From positions 1 to 5,194 of the forward strand of contig QIAI01000018.1 in assembly GCA_003224995.1 (NCBI GenBank): a stretch of 5,194 nucleotides of DNA. The letters are read 5' to 3'. A program made the position numbers and the translations under genes. How positions within the stretch are numbered: the stretch's first letter is position 1; each line of letters starts with the position of its first letter. The DNA comes from Acidobacteriota bacterium (lineage in GTDB: Bacteria > Acidobacteriota > Terriglobia > Terriglobales > Acidobacteriaceae). Shown one piece after another: positions 4,825-5,194 of the stretch. The notes beneath the pieces were generated by a model. The model saw only the letters and a list, made by a program, of their open reading frames with translations. It ran no database searches and had not been told where the DNA came from.

Positions 4825-5194
4825 ATGAGAATTGCCTATCTCGATTGTTTTTCCGGCATGAGCGGCGACATGTTTCTGGGCGCCCTGATCGATGCCGGAG
4901 TGTCTGCGAAGCTGCTGGAAGAAACGGTCGCTGCCCTCAACATCGGAGCTCGCCTCGAAATTTCGCAAGTGAATCGCAGCGGCATCACCGCGACCAAGGT
5001 CGATGTGCTGGTGAATGGCGAGAAAGAGCTGCCGCGGGAGCAGTTCTGGGCTAAGCAAGCGGGGCGCGATGAACACGCGCATGACCATTCTCACCCTCAT
5101 TCGCATCCGCACCCATCTTCCGATGCAGGGGCAGCGACGGCTGCGCCACACACACGTGAGCACGATCACGGTCGCAGCCTGACGGAGATCAAGC
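4825..5194 (+). CDS. larC: LarC-type nickel insertion protein (partial, cut by window end)
   Basis: The first 123 residues of a LarC/DUF111 (TIGR00299) protein. LarC is the CTP-dependent nickel chelatase that inserts nickel into pyridinium-3,5-bisthiocarboxylic acid mononucleotide, giving the nickel-pincer cofactor of lactate racemase and related LarA-like enzymes. Recognition rests on the N-terminal signature RIAYLDCFSGMSGDMFLGA (residues 2-20) followed by LIDAG, and on a histidine-rich segment (EHAHDHSHPHSHPHP, 83-97, then more His at 109, 113 and 115) at the position where LarC proteins often carry a variable His stretch. Ten histidines in about 32 residues suggest metal loading or storage. 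The ATG start fits the family's N-terminus exactly, though no clear ribosome site precedes it. Full-length members are about 400 residues, so most of the gene lies to the right; larB or larA, if present, are not in view. Lactate racemisation itself cannot be inferred, since LarC also serves other LarA homologues. Confidence 0.93.
   Translation, partial: MRIAYLDCFSGMSGDMFLGALIDAGVSAKLLEETVAALNIGARLEISQVNRSGITATKVDVLVNGEKELPREQFWAKQAGRDEHAHDHSHPHSHPHPSSDAGAATAAPHTREHDHGRSLTEIK

Noticed and set aside
4795..5169. Minus-strand open frame opposite larC
   Set aside because: It overlaps the clear LarC N-terminus and its own translation is a His-codon shadow (Met/Val/Arg-rich) without family features.

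Overview
The window carries four protein-coding genes and unusually repeat-rich spacers. Moderately high GC, TTG start use, the form of the arginyl-tRNA synthetase and the dispersed repeat types (a 'GTCATCCCGAGCG' element, a 'CTCCGCGTTCTCTGCGG' element and heptamer tracts) suggest an Acidobacteriota chromosome, probably the Terriglobia (subdivision 1) group. That assignment is inference from family resemblance, not a search result.

Layout, left to right. Positions 1-368 hold a 78-bp tandem array that may extend beyond the left edge. Next, on the minus strand, is a secreted protein of unknown function (445-1344) built from two copies of one four-cysteine domain. A spacer with two adjacent stem-loops and a 14-bp palindrome separates it from a second, small minus-strand secreted protein (1555-1998). 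That gene has its own likely sigma-70 promoter. A gene-free stretch follows (1999-2492), with a three-unit 22-bp repeat and an inverted repeat at the end of argS. argS (2493-4565, minus strand) encodes arginyl-tRNA synthetase with a TTG start and an unusual acidic insertion. The divergent argS/larC spacer (4566-4824) holds back-to-back promoters and two heptanucleotide repeat tracts in opposite orientation. larC (from 4825, plus strand) is cut by the right edge; it encodes the nickel-insertion protein for the lactate-racemase-type cofactor and has a histidine-rich segment.

The genes do not form one evident pathway. argS is housekeeping, larC is cofactor maturation, and the two secreted proteins are uncharacterised. 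No defence system, mobile element, rRNA or tRNA is visible. The features most worth following are the duplicated cysteine domain, the foldback heptamer repeats in the predicted larC leader, the paired hairpins at 1438-1507, and the ArgS insertion. I see no convincing complete new system.
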